A DNA stretch of 64,000 nt, from NCBI RefSeq assembly GCF_029433255.1, contig NZ_JAQTHU010000001.1:1674001-1738000 (forward strand), in the 5' to 3' direction. Position 1 is the stretch's first letter; every line of letters starts with the position of its first letter. Shown here piece by piece: positions 1-10,815 of this stretch. A program made the translations under genes and the position numbers. Origin of the DNA: Lactobacillus sp. ESL0791 (GTDB taxonomy: Bacteria > Bacillota > Bacilli > Lactobacillales > Lactobacillaceae). The notes beneath the pieces were generated by a model. The model saw only the letters and a program-made list of their open reading frames with translations. It ran no database searches and had not been told where the DNA came from.

Positions 1-444
1 TTGATATTTGGCATTAAGGAACGAATCGACAATATCGAAAATAAAGTCGCGGCCTAAAACGATCCCGCCAAAGCCTAAAATATTGGCATTCAATTCTCTT
101 TTAGCATACTCGGCTTGCGTAACATCGCCAACCATTGCAGCCCGAATGCCCTCATTTTTATCAGCGGCAGTCGAAATCCCAATACCGGTACCACAAAGAA
201 CGATACCGACATTGGCGCGGCCGTCAGCAACATCTTCAGCCACACGCTTACCATACATTGGGTAATGCGTCCTCGTATTGTCATGCGTTCCTTCATCAAT
301 TACTTGGTAGCCTTCAGCCTTTAAATGGTCAGAAATCAGCACCTTAACCGCGGTAACAATGTGGTCATTGCCCAAAGCAACTACTGTGTGCTTATTAATT
401 TTTGGATCAACATATTCTGGTTGTGGTCGATCATTATCAAACAT
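1..444 (-). CDS. lacB: Galactose-6-phosphate isomerase subunit LacB (3' end outside window)
   Basis: LacB and LacA together convert galactose 6-phosphate to tagatose 6-phosphate in the tagatose pathway. I translated 148 codons by hand from the ATG at 444; the frame stays open to base 1, so roughly the last 20-25 residues of a typical 171-residue LacB lie outside. The RpiB/LacAB-fold signature LCGTGIGIS, with the conserved Cys, is visible near residue 84, and GNDHIV sits near the N-terminus. A strong AGGAGG lies just upstream and lacA ends 13 nt before, so the two are co-transcribed. lacC and lacD are expected further left, but that is inference. Confidence 0.93.
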   Translation of the reverse strand, partial: MFDNDRPQPEYVDPKINKHTVVALGNDHIVTAVKVLISDHLKAEGYQVIDEGTHDNTRTHYPMYGKRVAEDVADGRANVGIVLCGTGIGISTAADKNEGIRAAMVGDVTQAEYAKRELNANILGFGGIVLGRDFIFDIVDSFLNAKYQ

Positions 445-457
445 CTAGAATGCCTCC

Positions 458-886
458 TTAAATCATTTCTTCAAGCATGTTAAGCCGAATCTGGTGCCGG
501 CCGCCCGCATAATCAGTATCAAGATAGTGCTGCACAATATTCTCAGCCAGTTTTTCACCGACAATCCCGCTGCCTAAAGCAATTGCCTTGGCACCGTTAT
601 GCATCGCCGTCATGTGTGCCGTTCTTTCTTCATTGACATTAGCGGTTACCATACCTTTCACCTTATTTGAAGCCATTGCAGAGCCAACACCGTATTCGTC
701 AAACATAATTGCCTTTTTGATGCCGTTGTCAATCACTTCATGCGTTACTTTTAAGCTTGATTCGACAAAGTCTTCTGCCGGCTCCGGAGTAACATCTAAT
801 ACATCATAATCGTGTTTTTCAAGGTACTGCTTAACTTTTTCCTTTAAAGCAAAGCCGTCCCGATCACTGCCGATAACAACTTTCAT
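458..886 (-). CDS. lacA: Galactose-6-phosphate isomerase subunit LacA
   Basis: This 142-residue partner of LacB has the RpiB/LacAB fold. It starts [11 protein letters not shown] and ends with the family-typical [14 protein letters not shown]. As usual for LacA, the Cys loop seen in LacB is absent and is replaced by [11 protein letters not shown] chose the ATG at 886 over a GTG at 898 because the GGAAGG-type ribosome site is better spaced and the family starts here. It lies between the DeoR regulator and lacB and is probably expressed from the promoter in front of the regulator. Confidence 0.95.
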   Translation of the reverse strand: MKVVIGSDRDGFALKEKVKQYLEKHDYDVLDVTPEPAEDFVESSLKVTHEVIDNGIKKAIMFDEYGVGSAMASNKVKGMVTANVNEERTAHMTAMHNGAKAIALGSGIVGEKLAENIVQHYLDTDYAGGRHQIRLNMLEEMI

Positions 887-912
887 AATCCAAATCACCT
901 TCCAATAAACAA

Positions 913-1668
913 CTACTTGTAAACAGTTGTGTATTGACTGTAATGTTTTTCCACTTCTGGATCGATGCCGCGATTGGTAATCAACCCATCCACATCATTC
1001 AAATCGTAAAATTGATGAAAATCGCTGTGATTCAATTTAGAATTGTCAGCCACCACAAACTTCATCTGTGAATGATCCAGTCCAATACCTTCTGTTTGCC
1101 CTTCTTCTAAGTTAGCTGTTGTCAGAGCATTATTTTTGATGCCGTTAACGCCGACAAAACCAATGGAAAACGACATTGTTTTTAATTCTGCATTCGCTAA
1201 TGCACCTAAAAAAGCACCACTGATCCTGCGGTAGGAGCCGCCAATCATGATCAAGTCATAATCATTCATGTTATTTCTAGCCGCTTCAAAAACCGGCAAA
1301 GAATTCGTAACAATCCGCAAATGCTTAAGTTTGAGGTTAGCAACCATTAATTCCAGGGTTGTCCCCGGTCCAACATAAATCGACTCATTTTCTTGAATTA
1401 AATTACAAGCCCGTTTTGCGATCTCAATCTTTTCCTTACCGTGAATCTCACGCTTCTGCTTATAGCTCTTTTCCGTCTTACTCTGATCAGAAATTAGCTG
1501 AGCCCCGCCGTGAACCCGCAAAATTTTATCGGATTTCGCCAGTTCGTTCAGATCACGCCTGATTGTCATGTTGGACACGTCTAGCACCTTGGCCAGTTCA
1601 TCAACAGTAACGAACTTTTGCGTGCTTACTGCCTGTAAAATTTCTTTTAATCTTTCACTTTTTAGCAT
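913..1668 (-). CDS. DeoR-family repressor (LacR/GlpR type)
   Basis: The 251-residue protein has an N-terminal DeoR helix-turn-helix (about residues 1-57; [19 protein letters not shown]) and a C-terminal DeoRC sugar-phosphate sensor domain (about 75-235) with the VGPGTT loop. It is the first gene of the regulator-lacA-lacB transcript, so it probably controls galactose 6-phosphate metabolism in response to a phosphosugar, as LacR does. Its promoter region carries four 10-bp-phased ATGTT repeats. The link to lac genes is positional; the effector is not readable from the sequence. Confidence 0.9.
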   Translation of the reverse strand: MLKSERLKEILQAVSTQKFVTVDELAKVLDVSNMTIRRDLNELAKSDKILRVHGGAQLISDQSKTEKSYKQKREIHGKEKIEIAKRACNLIQENESIYVGPGTTLELMVANLKLKHLRIVTNSLPVFEAARNNMNDYDLIMIGGSYRRISGAFLGALANAELKTMSFSIGFVGVNGIKNNALTTANLEEGQTEGIGLDHSQMKFVVADNSKLNHSDFHQFYDLNDVDGLITNRGIDPEVEKHYSQYTTVYK

Positions 1669-1717
1669 AGTTACCTACTTTTTCAATTGGGTTAAACAGC
1701 TAACTTAGTTCTCCTTT

Positions 1718-1745
1718 AGTATACATGTTCTTTTATGTTTGTCAA
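1718..1745 (-). promoter_or_regulatory. Promoter of DeoR-lacA-lacB
   Basis: On the minus strand a TTGACA -35 (1740-1745) is separated by 16 bp from a TATACT -10 (1718-1723). It overlaps the ATGTT repeat array, so repressor binding would cover it. Confidence 0.75.
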
Positions 1746-1761
1746 TGTTTGAATATGTTTG
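1725..1761. repeat. DeoR operator array, four direct repeats in 10-bp phase
   Basis: ATGTTCT at 1725 is followed by ATGTTTG at 1735, 1745 and 1755, so the starts are exactly 10 bp apart and all on one face of the helix. The array covers the promoter. DeoR-family repressors commonly use short phased repeats; assignment to the adjacent regulator is inference. Confidence 0.75.
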
Positions 1762-1876
1762 ATACTAAATAAAATCATCTGTGCTGTCGATCTTATAAAA
1801 ACTTTACCTTTATGTATCAAATTACTTTAAAGGACATTATAATTATTTACTCTACCATAAAATAAGGCTCTTAATG

Positions 1877-1909
1877 CCAAAGTTTTGCGACAAACATGTT
1901 AAACTTTGG
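1877..1909. promoter_or_regulatory. 9-bp inverted repeat and -10 box upstream of the GH-like gene
   Basis: CCAAAGTTT (1877-1885) and AAACTTTGG (1901-1909) form a perfect dyad with a 15-bp centre. A TATAAT at 1917-1922 follows, with no good -35, which suggests an activator or repressor site for the gene at 1938. The gene is preceded by CGAGGAG. Confidence 0.55.
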
Positions 1910-1937
1910 TTATCAATATAATACGAGGAGAACTTAA

Positions 1938-3956
1938 ATGAGCTTTACTTATACACTGCGCTACATGCTGGATCCCAGGACCAACACTGCAGAAAAAGAC
2001 CAAAAATTGTTTGCTTTTGTTAAAAGAGCCCAAATTGATGATGTGGCATTTTTTATCAATGGCGAGGAGCTGAATCACAGCCACTTAACTAAAGAAGAAA
2101 CACAGGTCTGGCTGGATGCCATCGCACCCTTGCAGGAAAAATTAAGCGGACTAGGCGTCACAACCAGCCTGAACCCGTGGACAACAATTATGCATTCAGA
2201 CCGCGGCTACCAAGTTAATCCCAAGATTGGCTTTCGCACCTTTGTTGACATCGACGGCAACAAGGCGCAAGACATGGCCTGCCCTGCCGACCCAACTTGG
2301 CGCAAATATATTGCTGCCCGTTATGCCCAATACGCCAGCATCCATCCCCGGCGCTTATGGCTGGAGGACGATTTTCGCCACTACAACCACACACCACGCA
2401 AACTAATGTGCTTTTGTGACTATCACATGAAGCTGTACCTAGAAAAATTAGGCAAGGACGAAACGCGCGCCGCATTTGTTAACCAAATGCTCAAGCCGGG
2501 TAGGCCGACACCGGAACGCAAAATATACTTGGAACAGGCCCGCAAAGAAATGATCGAAAACGAACATTTAATTGAACAGGCAGTCCACCAAGTTAGCCCC
2601 GAAACCGATCTGGCACAAATGACCTCTTATCCCGACTGGCATGCACTTGAGGGGCGTGACTGGGACAAACTCTTTGCCGCTCAAGCCGGTAAAAATCATC
2701 CCAAAGTGGCGCGGCCGCATTTACCGGCTTATAACGAAGTGGCGCCGCTTGCTTACGGACGCGCGTTTGAAGAATACAGCCGCATCACCGCAGCTTACTT
2801 GGGAGAAGATGCTGAGCTATATCCCGAACTCGAAAGTTACATGTATTCGCCACTGGTGAAATCCGTTGCTTTTACCAAATTTCAAATTATCACCAGCGCG
2901 TTAATCGGTAGCAAAGGAATCCTGCTAAATCTGTTCGACATGATGGGTAACGGCATTAATGATGATTGGCATTATGCCGAATGTTTGGCAGAAATTAAAC
3001 CGTTTATCTCTCAACTTACAGACAAGCGGCTGCCAATCAAGCATTTGCGCGGAATTAAAATTTTGGTTGACCAAGACTCTTCCTTTACCCTGCAGACCAG
3101 TTCGGGCAAAGCAATCGAAGAACTGCTGCCGCACGAAAAAAACTGGGCCAGCCTGCTTGGCAGCTTCGGCTTTGCTACAGAAATTTTACCGGTCACTGAC
3201 GATCTGCAATTAAACCAGCAAACAGTGGCAATTTCGGGACAGCTCCTGCGCAATTTTACTAATGAAGAAATTACATCTTTATTGCAAAATAATACTGTTC
3301 TGCTGGATGGTGAGAGCATCAACGTCTTACTCGATCGAGGACTTAAAAGCTTACTGCACATTAAACATGCCGAATGGCATCCCTGCCGCAGCGCCTACCA
3401 GTCATTTGAGCAGGCCGATGGCCACTCAGTTGACGGTATGACTAACCCGCGCATCACAATGCTGCAACACACTGGCAACTATCTTCAAATCGACTATGAA
3501 AAGGGCAGTGATGTAACAATTTGGTCCAGTGCCTATAATTCCCTTGATCAGCGTCTGGGTAACATGATGGCTGTGATTGACCAGCACATCATCGTCCTGC
3601 CGATGGATCAAGACCCAAAACACGGCTGGGAATCACAGTTCACCAGCTACAAAGCTGGCCTTCTGAAACAGATGCTGGACAGCATTAGCAAGGTCGATTA
3701 TCTGCTGGACATGCCGAACACGAAATTAATGGTGCAGGCTGACGGCAAGAGCGCCTGGCTGGCTAATTTTACTCTTGACGGCTACAGCAAGATTCGCTGG
3801 CACCTGGCAAAAGATTTACCTCAAGATAAAGCCAAGCTGCTGCGCCTAAAAGGCAATAATTACGAAAGTAAAAAGGTAAAACTTCATGTCAAGGACGGCA
3901 TAGCCACGATTGACGAAGAAATTAAGCCCCTCGAAACTATTCAGCTGATTTTTTAA
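1938..3956 (+). CDS. Putative glycoside hydrolase-like protein (672 aa), family not recognised
   Basis: I do not recognise a named family with certainty. The N-terminal about 390 residues look like a (beta/alpha)8 barrel: SLNPWTT near 77-83, RLWLEDDFRHYNH at 139-151 with adjacent acids E143/D144/D145, and PELESYMYS near 296-304. These are plausible acid/base and nucleophile strands as in clan A hydrolases such as GH42. A middle section (about 390-520) resembles the flavodoxin-like trimerisation domain of GH42 enzymes, and a short beta-rich C-terminus follows. There is no signal peptide, so it is cytoplasmic. It is divergent from DeoR-lacA-lacB, which suggests a galactoside or host-glycan substrate. 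Function is inferred only. Confidence 0.6.
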   Translation: MSFTYTLRYMLDPRTNTAEKDQKLFAFVKRAQIDDVAFFINGEELNHSHLTKEETQVWLDAIAPLQEKLSGLGVTTSLNPWTTIMHSDRGYQVNPKIGFRTFVDIDGNKAQDMACPADPTWRKYIAARYAQYASIHPRRLWLEDDFRHYNHTPRKLMCFCDYHMKLYLEKLGKDETRAAFVNQMLKPGRPTPERKIYLEQARKEMIENEHLIEQAVHQVSPETDLAQMTSYPDWHALEGRDWDKLFAAQAGKNHPKVARPHLPAYNEVAPLAYGRAFEEYSRITAAYLGEDAELYPELESYMYSPLVKSVAFTKFQIITSALIGSKGILLNLFDMMGNGINDDWHYAECLAEIKPFISQLTDKRLPIKHLRGIKILVDQDSSFTLQTSSGKAIEELLPHEKNWASLLGSFGFATEILPVTDDLQLNQQTVAISGQLLRNFTNEEITSLLQNNTVLLDGESINVLLDRGLKSLLHIKHAEWHPCRSAYQSFEQADGHSVDGMTNPRITMLQHTGNYLQIDYEKGSDVTIWSSAYNSLDQRLGNMMAVIDQHIIVLPMDQDPKHGWESQFTSYKAGLLKQMLDSISKVDYLLDMPNTKLMVQADGKSAWLANFTLDGYSKIRWHLAKDLPQDKAKLLRLKGNNYESKKVKLHVKDGIATIDEEIKPLETIQLIF

Positions 3957-4003
3957 ATCTGCCAATGAATAGTACCGTCTAGTTATTATTCATGACATGC
4001 ACA

Positions 4004-4047
4004 CAAAAAAAGATGATGGAGAAATAAACCTCTATCATCTTTTTTTA
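4004..4047. terminator. Bidirectional terminator
   Basis: An A7/T7-flanked stem (AGATGAT paired with ATCATCT, extended by GAG/CTC) lies between the convergent GH-like gene and the EIIA gene. Confidence 0.85.
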
Positions 4048-4069
4048 TCTTTATTTTTGCCTAATAATC

Positions 4070-4555
4070 CTAATTTAACTGAATATTGCCAATTTCTGTG
4101 CCATGCTTAATTTCTTGAGGTTCAATTAGCGGCAGTTCTTTAATTTTATCCATATTTGTAAAAACTACAATTATCTCCGTCGATTTTTTATTGGCAATGA
4201 CCATTGCCCTGTCCATAGTGCCAATAAAAGTATCCGGTTCAATTTTTTGTCCCTCCTCAACAGCTAGTTTGAAGGGGGCACCCTTTAATTCAACGGTATC
4301 AACCCCAAAATGCAGCAGCACTTCTAAACCGGCAGTTGTTTCAATCGTTATCGCATGTTTAGTCTTAAAGATTGACTTAATTTCTCCGCTTACAGGGGAA
4401 TAAATTTGATCATCATTGGGAACAATGGCAAAGCCGTCCCCCATAACTTTGCCAGCAAACATTTGATCGGAAACATCAGTAATTGGAATTAATCTGCCCC
4501 TAACTGGCGAAACAAGCTTTTCGAACTTCGACTGCTTTTTAAACAATTTAAACAT
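4070..4555 (-). CDS. PTS glucose-family EIIA domain protein
   Basis: This 161-residue stand-alone EIIA(Glc)-type phosphocarrier passes phosphate from HPr to the EIIB domain of the preceding gene. The family motif PVSGEI appears near residue 54, and the phosphorylated His lies in VLLHFGVDTV near residue 85. It is the last gene of the beta-glucoside operon, 17 nt after the EIIBC gene, with GGAGA at a normal distance. The transporter lacks its own IIA domain, so the two genes complement each other. Confidence 0.92.
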   Translation of the reverse strand: MFKLFKKQSKFEKLVSPVRGRLIPITDVSDQMFAGKVMGDGFAIVPNDDQIYSPVSGEIKSIFKTKHAITIETTAGLEVLLHFGVDTVELKGAPFKLAVEEGQKIEPDTFIGTMDRAMVIANKKSTEIIVVFTNMDKIKELPLIEPQEIKHGTEIGNIQLN

Positions 4556-4572
4556 AATCTATTCTCCATTAA

Positions 4573-5952
4573 CTATTTCCTATCTTTGCTATTTCTACTA
4601 AAGAAATAATTAACTACAAAACTAATAGTAAATGAAATAATTATAACGGCTACAGCCTTAATTGCATTAGTAGTATTCATAGCGGCAGGAATTGAGAGCA
4701 GTGATTGTGACATTGGAACATATACCAAATATTTAATAAATCCTGCTATAATTCCTGCTATAGCACAGGATACACTTGTGGCAATCAATGGTGTTTTGGC
4801 AGGAACTACTACCCCAAAAAGACCAGGTTCAGTAATGCCTAAAAGCGCAGAAACACAGCTAGAGTAGCCCAATTGCTTTTTACCAGAATCATGAGAAAAA
4901 ATTGCTTGAGACAAGCAGGCACCTGCCATTGCCATGTTATAAACCATAAATGCAGGTGTAACAATGGGATCGTAACCTGAGGATGCAAGGATTGCAAGCC
5001 CAATTGGGATTAGACTCATGTGTAATCCTGACATTACTAAAAACGGCATTAGTGCGGCAATCAATCCGATAGCTAAAAATCCCGCATGTTTTGATAACCA
5101 TACTACACTAACATTTATTACTGATGTTAACACTCCACCAATAGGTCCAATCACTAAATAAGTAACCGGCACCGTAATTAAAATTATAATTAATGGCACA
5201 CCAAACGATGCAATAATTTTAGGACAAATTTTCTTAGCAAACCGCTCAACGTAACTCATAAACCAAGTTGCGAGAATAACAGGAAGAACCGTTCCAGAAT
5301 AAGAAAATGCTGCAATCTTTATTCCAAAAATAGATAGTCCTGCATGAGACATAATCAATTTAGTGATATCTGGATAAATTAATGCTGCTCCTAGCAACAG
5401 TCCCATAAAAGGATCGGCATGAAATTGTTTAGCACTAGTATAACCAACAAAAACCGGCATAAAGTAGAGAGCCACGTTACCTAAAGCATAGAAAAATTGA
5501 TAAGTCCCAGAAGTTTTAGAAACAATCCCAAACGTTTCTAACAATGTAATTATTGCTAATACCATTCCGGCCCCAATAATTACTCCAATCAAAGGAATCA
5601 TGGTTCCAGAAAGAATATCCAGCAAACGTTTGTACCATCTATCTTTATTTTTAGCTTTTGTAACTTTGCTGCTATTTGTAATCTTTTCACTATTTAAATC
5701 ATTTTTATTTAAATTATTTTTTATTGCTGTACATATATTATCAACTTCACCACCAATAACAATTTGAAATTGTTCGCCAGACTTAGCAATCCCTTTTACT
5801 ATAGGTAAATCGGAAATAGCTTGCTCATTTACTAATGATTGATCCCGCAAATTGAAGCGAACTCGTGTCATACAATGAAACACATCATCAATATTTTGCG
5901 ATCCACCAACACTTGCAATTATTTTTTTTGCATCTGAATCATATTTATTCAT
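4573..5952 (-). CDS. PTS beta-glucoside transporter EIIBC
   Basis: This 459-residue membrane protein imports and phosphorylates a beta-glucoside. The EIIB domain (about 1-85) has the phospho-Cys in FHCMTRVRFNL near residue 27. A linker of about 35 residues leads to the EIIC domain with roughly ten membrane segments, including the substrate-loop motif ITEPGLFG. There is no C-terminal EIIA; a separate one follows. I chose the ATG at 5952 because AGAGGA is 9 nt away, whereas it directly abuts the ATG at 5961. It lies between the 6-phospho-beta-glucosidase and EIIA genes. The DNA looks AT-richer than the downstream regions. Confidence 0.93.
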   Translation of the reverse strand: MNKYDSDAKKIIASVGGSQNIDDVFHCMTRVRFNLRDQSLVNEQAISDLPIVKGIAKSGEQFQIVIGGEVDNICTAIKNNLNKNDLNSEKITNSSKVTKAKNKDRWYKRLLDILSGTMIPLIGVIIGAGMVLAIITLLETFGIVSKTSGTYQFFYALGNVALYFMPVFVGYTSAKQFHADPFMGLLLGAALIYPDITKLIMSHAGLSIFGIKIAAFSYSGTVLPVILATWFMSYVERFAKKICPKIIASFGVPLIIILITVPVTYLVIGPIGGVLTSVINVSVVWLSKHAGFLAIGLIAALMPFLVMSGLHMSLIPIGLAILASSGYDPIVTPAFMVYNMAMAGACLSQAIFSHDSGKKQLGYSSCVSALLGITEPGLFGVVVPAKTPLIATSVSCAIAGIIAGFIKYLVYVPMSQSLLSIPAAMNTTNAIKAVAVIIISFTISFVVNYFFSRNSKDRK

Positions 5953-5973
5953 ATAAATCATTCCTCTTTAAAA

Positions 5974-8243
<2,270 letters not shown>

Positions 8244-8270
8244 GCTTACCTGCTCCTTAAAATATATAAA

Positions 8271-8330
8271 AAACACCCAAAAATCATATCTAAATACAAG
8301 TTAATGTATTCGGTACAATTTCTGGGTGTT
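8271..8330 (-). terminator. Antiterminator-controlled terminator ahead of the beta-glucoside operon
   Basis: On the minus strand AACACCCA and TGGGTGTT form a stem followed by TTTTTT. The 5' arm overlaps the 3' part of the RAT, so formation of one excludes the other, as expected for LicT/BglG control. Confidence 0.88.
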
Positions 8331-8352
8331 GCCAACTCAATGTTACAAGCCC
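8324..8352 (-). promoter_or_regulatory. Ribonucleic antiterminator (RAT) for the LicT-type protein
   Basis: This is exactly 29 nt, the classical RAT length. The minus strand begins GGGCTTGTAAC and ends GGCAACACCC, matching the GGxTTGTxAC...GGCAA-ACC pattern of BglG/LicT targets. It begins directly after the stop codon of the antiterminator gene. Confidence 0.88.
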
Positions 8353-9201
8353 TTATTCAGCTATATGGATGATGTGTATTAAAAGATAAAGACGATCTGA
8401 ATCATTAAAATGGTAATCAATTTTTTGCTCCAGATACTTCGTAATCTGTTTCAAGCAAATTCCAGCTTTTTGATGCTGACTCATTATATCTTTTAATAGA
8501 GCACTATCTGAAGATAAACCAGAATATTTTTCTTTCGTGTTAGAACGTAAGATCAAATAATACAAATGTGTCATCAATCTAGTCAGAGAAACATCGTTCT
8601 CAGAAAATTTGCGACCAAAAACAGATTCAATAATATTAGTTATATCGGTAAAAATATTCATAATATTAGAGAAATTTTTTATCTGACCATTCGAGCGCTT
8701 CATCTCGTGCTCAACCAAGTGCATTGCTATAAAGCCAGCTTCATCATCCGATACTTTAACGCCCGAAAGCTGCTCAATCATTTTTTGAGCTTGCTTCCCA
8801 ACGCCATATTCTTTAGTAAAAAAGCGTTTTAAATCAAATAACATTGGATTAAATAAATTTAATCCCTGCTTGATCCGTTCAACAGCAAAATAAATATGAT
8901 CAGTTAACGGCAGCAACAAATGTTCATCAAAATCTGAATCAATTTCTTTTCTTGCAAGCTGGATTATTTTATCTGTCAGTTCAAAATATTCTCGTGGTAT
9001 TTTATCAGATAATTGTTTAAATGAACTAATCCATTTATCATCAGTTTGGGGCATAGACGAAAAAACTTTATCACTTGGCTGCGGATCATAATTCTGTCCG
9101 CTGTGAGCTTTAAAACCAATTCCTCTACCCCAAATTATTTGCTCTTGATTTTTTCCATCCTCCACAAGTAGAACATTATTGTTTAACACCTGTGAAATCA
9201 T
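8353..9201 (-). CDS. licT: BglG/LicT-family transcription antiterminator
   Basis: This 282-residue RNA-binding regulator has an N-terminal co-antiterminator (CAT) domain (about 1-56; VLNNNVLLV, GRGIGFKA) and two PTS regulation domains (about 65-170 and 175-280). PRD histidines occur in DHIYFAVER, HLVEHE, THLYYLIL and LIHIIHI. In the phosphorylation state set by its EII and HPr it would bind the RAT just downstream and let transcription enter the MBL-bgl-EII genes. The ATG at 9201 fits AGGTGAT; a GTG lies at 9213. The gene is itself behind a sigma-70-type promoter and a cre-like site. Confidence 0.93.
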   Translation of the reverse strand: MISQVLNNNVLLVEDGKNQEQIIWGRGIGFKAHSGQNYDPQPSDKVFSSMPQTDDKWISSFKQLSDKIPREYFELTDKIIQLARKEIDSDFDEHLLLPLTDHIYFAVERIKQGLNLFNPMLFDLKRFFTKEYGVGKQAQKMIEQLSGVKVSDDEAGFIAMHLVEHEMKRSNGQIKNFSNIMNIFTDITNIIESVFGRKFSENDVSLTRLMTHLYYLILRSNTKEKYSGLSSDSALLKDIMSQHQKAGICLKQITKYLEQKIDYHFNDSDRLYLLIHIIHIAE

Positions 9202-9260
9202 CAAGATAATCACCTAAATATAAATAGATTAAATTTTATTCTAATACTTATAACTCCTTA

Positions 9261-9274
9261 CGTAAGCGCCTACA
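9261..9274 (-). promoter_or_regulatory. cre-like CcpA site at the licT promoter
   Basis: CGTAAGCGCCTACA on the plus strand matches 12 of 14 positions of TGWAANCGNTNWCA and is near-palindromic. It lies at the predicted transcription start, where CcpA would block initiation. Confidence 0.6.
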
Positions 9275-9280
9275 ATAAGT

Positions 9281-9309
9281 ATATTAAACCAGAAAATAAT
9301 TTTTGTCAA
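9281..9309 (-). promoter_or_regulatory. Promoter of the licT-bgl operon
   Basis: A perfect TTGACA -35 (9304-9309), a 17-bp spacer and a TAATAT -10 (9281-9286) on the minus strand. Confidence 0.85.
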
Positions 9310-9484
9310 TACTTTTTTTATTCATGAATAGTTTATTTCCAATAAGGAAAAAATTCGCCAACTAAAGGTCTAAAAATCAAACCGCATTAGTATTAAAAGG
9401 TAAACAAGTGGCCATATTGCATTATAAATTATGAAACTAATCCCAGAACAAGCACTTTTTCAAACTTTTTACAAAAATCTGCAC

Positions 9485-9520
9485 AAAAAAAGATTCTAGA
9501 ATTACTCCAGAATCTTTCTT
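9485..9520 (-). terminator. Terminator after the EIIA(Man) gene
   Basis: AAGATTCT pairs with AGAATCTT, and on the minus strand a T7 run follows. It ends the amino-sugar PTS operon. The rest of 9310-9484 shows nothing I can assign. Confidence 0.8.
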
Positions 9521-9537
9521 ATTTTGAAAAACGCTTG

Positions 9538-9939
9538 TTATTTTTTCATATTACCCAGCATCTGATTGATATCAACTATTCCTGCCTTCGCAGCCGTAAT
9601 ATAATCAGATTCTGCTCCACTCATTTGACTGTTGAGCCATTCAATAACCATCGGCAGATTCATGCCGGAAAGCAAATGAATATTTTGACCACCCATTATC
9701 ATACGGCTGACCGTGTTAGCAGGCGTGCCACCCATCAGGTCAGCAAAAACAGTTACATCTTCGAGCACGTAATCAGCTATCGCTTTTTCAAACTTTGCCT
9801 GAAAATCTTCAGGACTGTCTTCCGGCAACAAACATACAGTATGAATGTGTTCTTGCTCGCCCATGATGAGTTCTGCACTTGCCTTAACGCCTTCTGCCAT
9901 ATTGCCATGACTAATTAAAATTAATTCCTTTTCTGCCAT
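9538..9939 (-). CDS. PTS mannose-family EIIA
   Basis: This 133-residue cytoplasmic EIIA of the mannose/fructose/sorbose family has the phosphorylation site His in LISHGNMAEG near residue 11 and the conserved FADLMGGTPAN segment. It is the last gene of the B-C-D-A order, which matches the order in the Lactobacillus casei gnb operon. It follows the EIID gene by 57 nt and ends at a terminator. Confidence 0.92.
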   Translation of the reverse strand: MAEKELILISHGNMAEGVKASAELIMGEQEHIHTVCLLPEDSPEDFQAKFEKAIADYVLEDVTVFADLMGGTPANTVSRMIMGGQNIHLLSGMNLPMVIEWLNSQMSGAESDYITAAKAGIVDINQMLGNMKK

Positions 9940-9996
9940 AAATGTTTACCTAGTTTCCATCAAATTTAAGAGAATAATAAATTTAGTCTTAAGCAA

Positions 9997-10815
9997 TTAG
10001 GCCTTAGATATGATACCTAAACCACCGCAAATTACACATAGAACGATTACGATTAAGATAGCTTTGGTCGAAGTCATCTTCTTCTTGCCTAGAAGCCAGT
10101 AGACAAAGCCAACAACTAAAGCAGGTAATAGTTTTGGAAGAATCATATCAAGATTATTTTGAATATTCATTGTAACACTACCGATTTTTGGCACCCAGCT
10201 GAATTTAATGTTAATCATGGTTGCTACCAGAGCACCAACCATAAACACACCTAGAACGGTTGCTGAATCAGTTATAGCATTCATTTGGTCACGCATATCC
10301 GTAACCAAAGATGTACCTTGCTTATAAGCAAAACGTAATTGCTTCCAACGAAAGACACAGATTAGTAAACTGGCTGCGATCCAAATCAAGACACCAACCG
10401 GACTACCATCATGAGCCATTGAGGCTGCCAAAGCACCAAAGATCGCTGGAATTAAAGAAGCAAAGATTGAGTCACCAATAGCGGCAAACGGCCCCATCAA
10501 ACCAACCTTGATACTTTCAACCGCATCTTTTCCTTCAACACCTTCATTTTCCTCAATTGCTAGGTCAATACCAGTAACAATTGTGTTGAAGAAGTTGGAA
10601 GTATTGAAGAACTGCATGTGTGTCTTCATCATTTGCTTTAATTCAGGTGTATCATCGCCATAAATTTTCCGCAATTGTGGCAGAATCGTGTACAAATAGC
10701 CACTATTCTGCATTCTTTCATAGTTCCATCCTAACTGATAACCAAACAAGGATCTTCTATTAATCTGTCTAAAGTCATCATCAGTTAATTTATAATTTGG
10801 TTTAGAGTTCGTCAT
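9997..10815 (-). CDS. PTS mannose-family EIID
   Basis: This 272-residue membrane component starts MTNSKPNYKLTDDDF and continues with the typical RRSLFGYQLGWNYERMQ, GFxxTIxPxL-like and GPxxAIGDSIF segments (here GPFAAIGDSIFASLIP), with C-terminal membrane helices. The start at 10815 is set by GGAGGAGAG 7-8 nt upstream; the longer frame to 10929 lies inside EIIC. The 14-nt overlap with EIIC suggests coupled synthesis of the permease pair. Confidence 0.92.
   Translation of the reverse strand: MTNSKPNYKLTDDDFRQINRRSLFGYQLGWNYERMQNSGYLYTILPQLRKIYGDDTPELKQMMKTHMQFFNTSNFFNTIVTGIDLAIEENEGVEGKDAVESIKVGLMGPFAAIGDSIFASLIPAIFGALAASMAHDGSPVGVLIWIAASLLICVFRWKQLRFAYKQGTSLVTDMRDQMNAITDSATVLGVFMVGALVATMINIKFSWVPKIGSVTMNIQNNLDMILPKLLPALVVGFVYWLLGKKKMTSTKAILIVIVLCVICGGLGIISKA

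Noticed and set aside
3011..3361. 116-codon minus-strand frame inside the GH-like gene
   Set aside because: Antisense shadow of the intact 672-codon gene; no ribosome site or motif.
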